The position numbers and the translations under genes were made by a program. From an uncultured Clostridia bacterium (GTDB lineage Bacteria; Bacillota; Clostridia; Lachnospirales; CAG-274), in assembly GCA_947585865.1 (NCBI GenBank), contig CANPXH010000010.1, positions 1-64,000 of the forward strand: a DNA stretch of 64,000 nucleotides, written 5' to 3'. The notes under the pieces are model-generated. The model worked only from the letters and a program-made list of their open reading frames with translations. It was not told the DNA's origin and made no database searches. This document shows, one piece after another, positions 63,701 through 64,000 of the stretch (positions within the stretch are counted from its first letter, which is position 1; each line of letters begins with the position of its first letter).

Positions 63701-63825
63701 TAGTGTTCGACCCTCAGCTTTTCAAGCTCTATATTATAGATATCCTTAACAGGAAACCTAAGGTGCTGAGGGCACTTGTGAAAATAAAGCATAGTATTTT
63801 CGGTATGCCGGGAGGGAAAGGGTGA
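60778..63825 (+). CDS. Large glycosyltransferase-HAD fusion protein
   Basis: 1015 residues. The N-terminal 230 form a GT-A glycosyltransferase family 2: LSVVIPVYNTEKFLKRCIES and the DxD-type AFMDSDDF. About 335-560 is a HAD phosphatase domain with motif I DIFDTL, motif II VSDMYLD, motif III lysine in LTKAHGD and motif IV HIGDTWVND. The remaining 450 residues include a second weakly HAD-like part (YFMARDGYLPML) and an unknown helical end. It probably transfers a sugar or sugar phosphate in surface-glycan assembly. GTs fused to HAD domains recur in Firmicute capsule loci. Confidence 0.85.
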   Translation: MCKLSVVIPVYNTEKFLKRCIESLINQTYRNIEFIFVNDCSPGNAEEIIKDYQKSDDRIKYVTYESNRGLFRARMAGAERAEGDYIAFMDSDDFATLDYYNTLIKRGLEKNADIVIGKTIFRRTDNSEYIRNLHDECFIFDLLTGEEVRRAYFEQKGLCFSWHTIWNKIYKKELWNKCAPYYKRINTHVIMTEDIAFSSLLFYNADSVASVENEGYFYCENEDASTNAAKTTLKRFTKNMADIKRVFEFVNEYLEEVNAEKYIRDCFNETKKYYARMWQELADNTFCGEELKKADSIMSDFMPGFHEHTNRDFHFFASISTRFNSGLESIKEEVAKSSCKYISFDIFDTLIMRYVYRPNDVFLLMNKKFEKLYTSNIGFEKLRISAERECRRRFGNTHPDYQDVTIDEIYDCLADYCGIPLEIAKAMEEEEKRIEIQLTYRRRAAKEIFDTAVLAGKKIVLVSDMYLDRETIEAMLERAGYKEYEKLYISSEMRLTKAHGDLFKAVADDLGAKPSDILHIGDTWVNDIIRPRSLGIKTIFFPKATEVFENRIKDINTNLCHNIAQSVCGTMCDSQAFMDSLGYRSMLAMAAGFYFDNPYRSFNEGSDFNADPYFIGYYALGMHMLGLTKWIRENSRGYDKIYFMARDGYLPMLAYNILRTEEDPEAEYIYASRRLLLPAMIKSDADFYDLPVEYRNHTPATILSILDFCSEVKEDIPFDMSRVFADEGSYHSFIDWFIDNAYDREKHRRAVSLCEKYFAPIAQGRNIAFDMGYSGRIQTALSDVCGKGIDVLFVHRDAKRSSAMQRKGKYSIKSFYDFTPYMSGLIREHILSDSSASCIGLDSEGRPVFDNIPKLYQDSFIVSAMQRGALDFVKSFRNIFGEYEEYMSIKPYEVSMVFEGYLRCAKDIDRQIFRASYFEDLVYGSRDNINIYEFIKSYIMTLPLNEGARNAVTKRDMLEEVVSGHSRITRAIAYIVFDPQLFKLYIIDILNRKPKVLRALVKIKHSIFGMPGGKG

Positions 63826-64000
63826 TGAATAAATTCTTATGGCTGAAAAAATTTTCACTTAGACACAGCATATGTACAGGCTTTTTTTCGGTTGTTATGT
63901 TTATCATATTATTTACTGCATTTCAGAATATCGTATATAAAAGTGTGTACAAGGATAATACCGTACTTACTATCACTGCAACAGGAGAAAAATGTGAGGC
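63825..64000 (+). CDS. Membrane protein, truncated by the window end
   Basis: 58 codons visible from the ATG overlapping the previous stop (TGATG). It begins MNKFLWLKKFSLRHSICTG, then one membrane helix (FFSVVMFIILFTAFQNIV) and a polar start of an extracytoplasmic part. The topology resembles the N-terminal part of the permease at 56949. The role is unknown; it belongs to the glycan cluster by coupling. Confidence 0.6.
   Translation, partial: MNKFLWLKKFSLRHSICTGFFSVVMFIILFTAFQNIVYKSVYKDNTVLTITATGEKCE

Overview
This window looks like the chromosome of a low-to-mid GC, spore-forming Clostridia-type Firmicute. The evidence is the forespore sigma factor SigG, a compact Gram-positive ribosomal superoperon with a zinc-type S14, M16-family YfmF/YfmH homologues, a C_GCAxxG_C_C protein, a dockerin-bearing leucine-rich-repeat protein and copper-amine-oxidase-like surface domains. 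The species cannot be named from sequence alone.

Layout. 0-8.4 kb is accessory metabolism: a flavin reductase, nth, a paired half-size TauE/SafE-type permease, an operator-controlled sugar-acid dehydratase plus GntP-type permease, and a small gene followed by a GNAT enzyme that resembles a toxin-antitoxin module. 8.5-26.5 kb is the S10-spc-alpha ribosomal superoperon, rpsJ to rplQ, with secY, adk, map, a KOW protein, infA, rpmJ and rpoA. It is in canonical order but is interrupted by non-coding blocks after rplW, after rpmJ and before rpsD. 26.7-32.7 kb holds an AI-2E-type membrane protein, a CPBP protease and a polyphosphate pair (Ppx/GppA-like, ppk1). 32.9-45 kb is mostly minus strand: four tRNAs, lgt, yfmH/yfmF, sigG, the LRR-dockerin protein, mscL, a small regulator/membrane pair and glgCD. 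45.3-47.8 kb is a TPP-riboswitch-controlled thiD-thiC unit. 48.3-55.9 kb carries cls, a surface protein, potABCD with an unusual PotA, and a potassium channel. tmRNA lies at 56.4-56.8 kb. The end is a surface-polysaccharide export and modification cluster cut by the window edge.

The most unusual content is intergenic. Several families of hairpin-built repeats occur, many with GAA/TTC or CGC triloops. One family of about 56 nt occurs four times and folds on paper into a four-way junction. All three of its arms show compensatory changes between copies. Three copies of a larger composite element, one of them inverted, fill about 1.1 kb between rpmJ and rpsM, with smaller elements nested inside their hairpins. 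A separate 72-nt perfect cloverleaf plus seven tandem repeats of 42-45 bp separates rplW from rplB. A second repeated hairpin family occurs at 3.6 kb and 56.1 kb, again with a hairpin nested in one copy. No transposase is present in the window. These look like structure-selected, nesting non-coding elements that have entered even the ribosomal superoperon. That reading is inference from the sequence; family membership and genome-wide copy number need a search.
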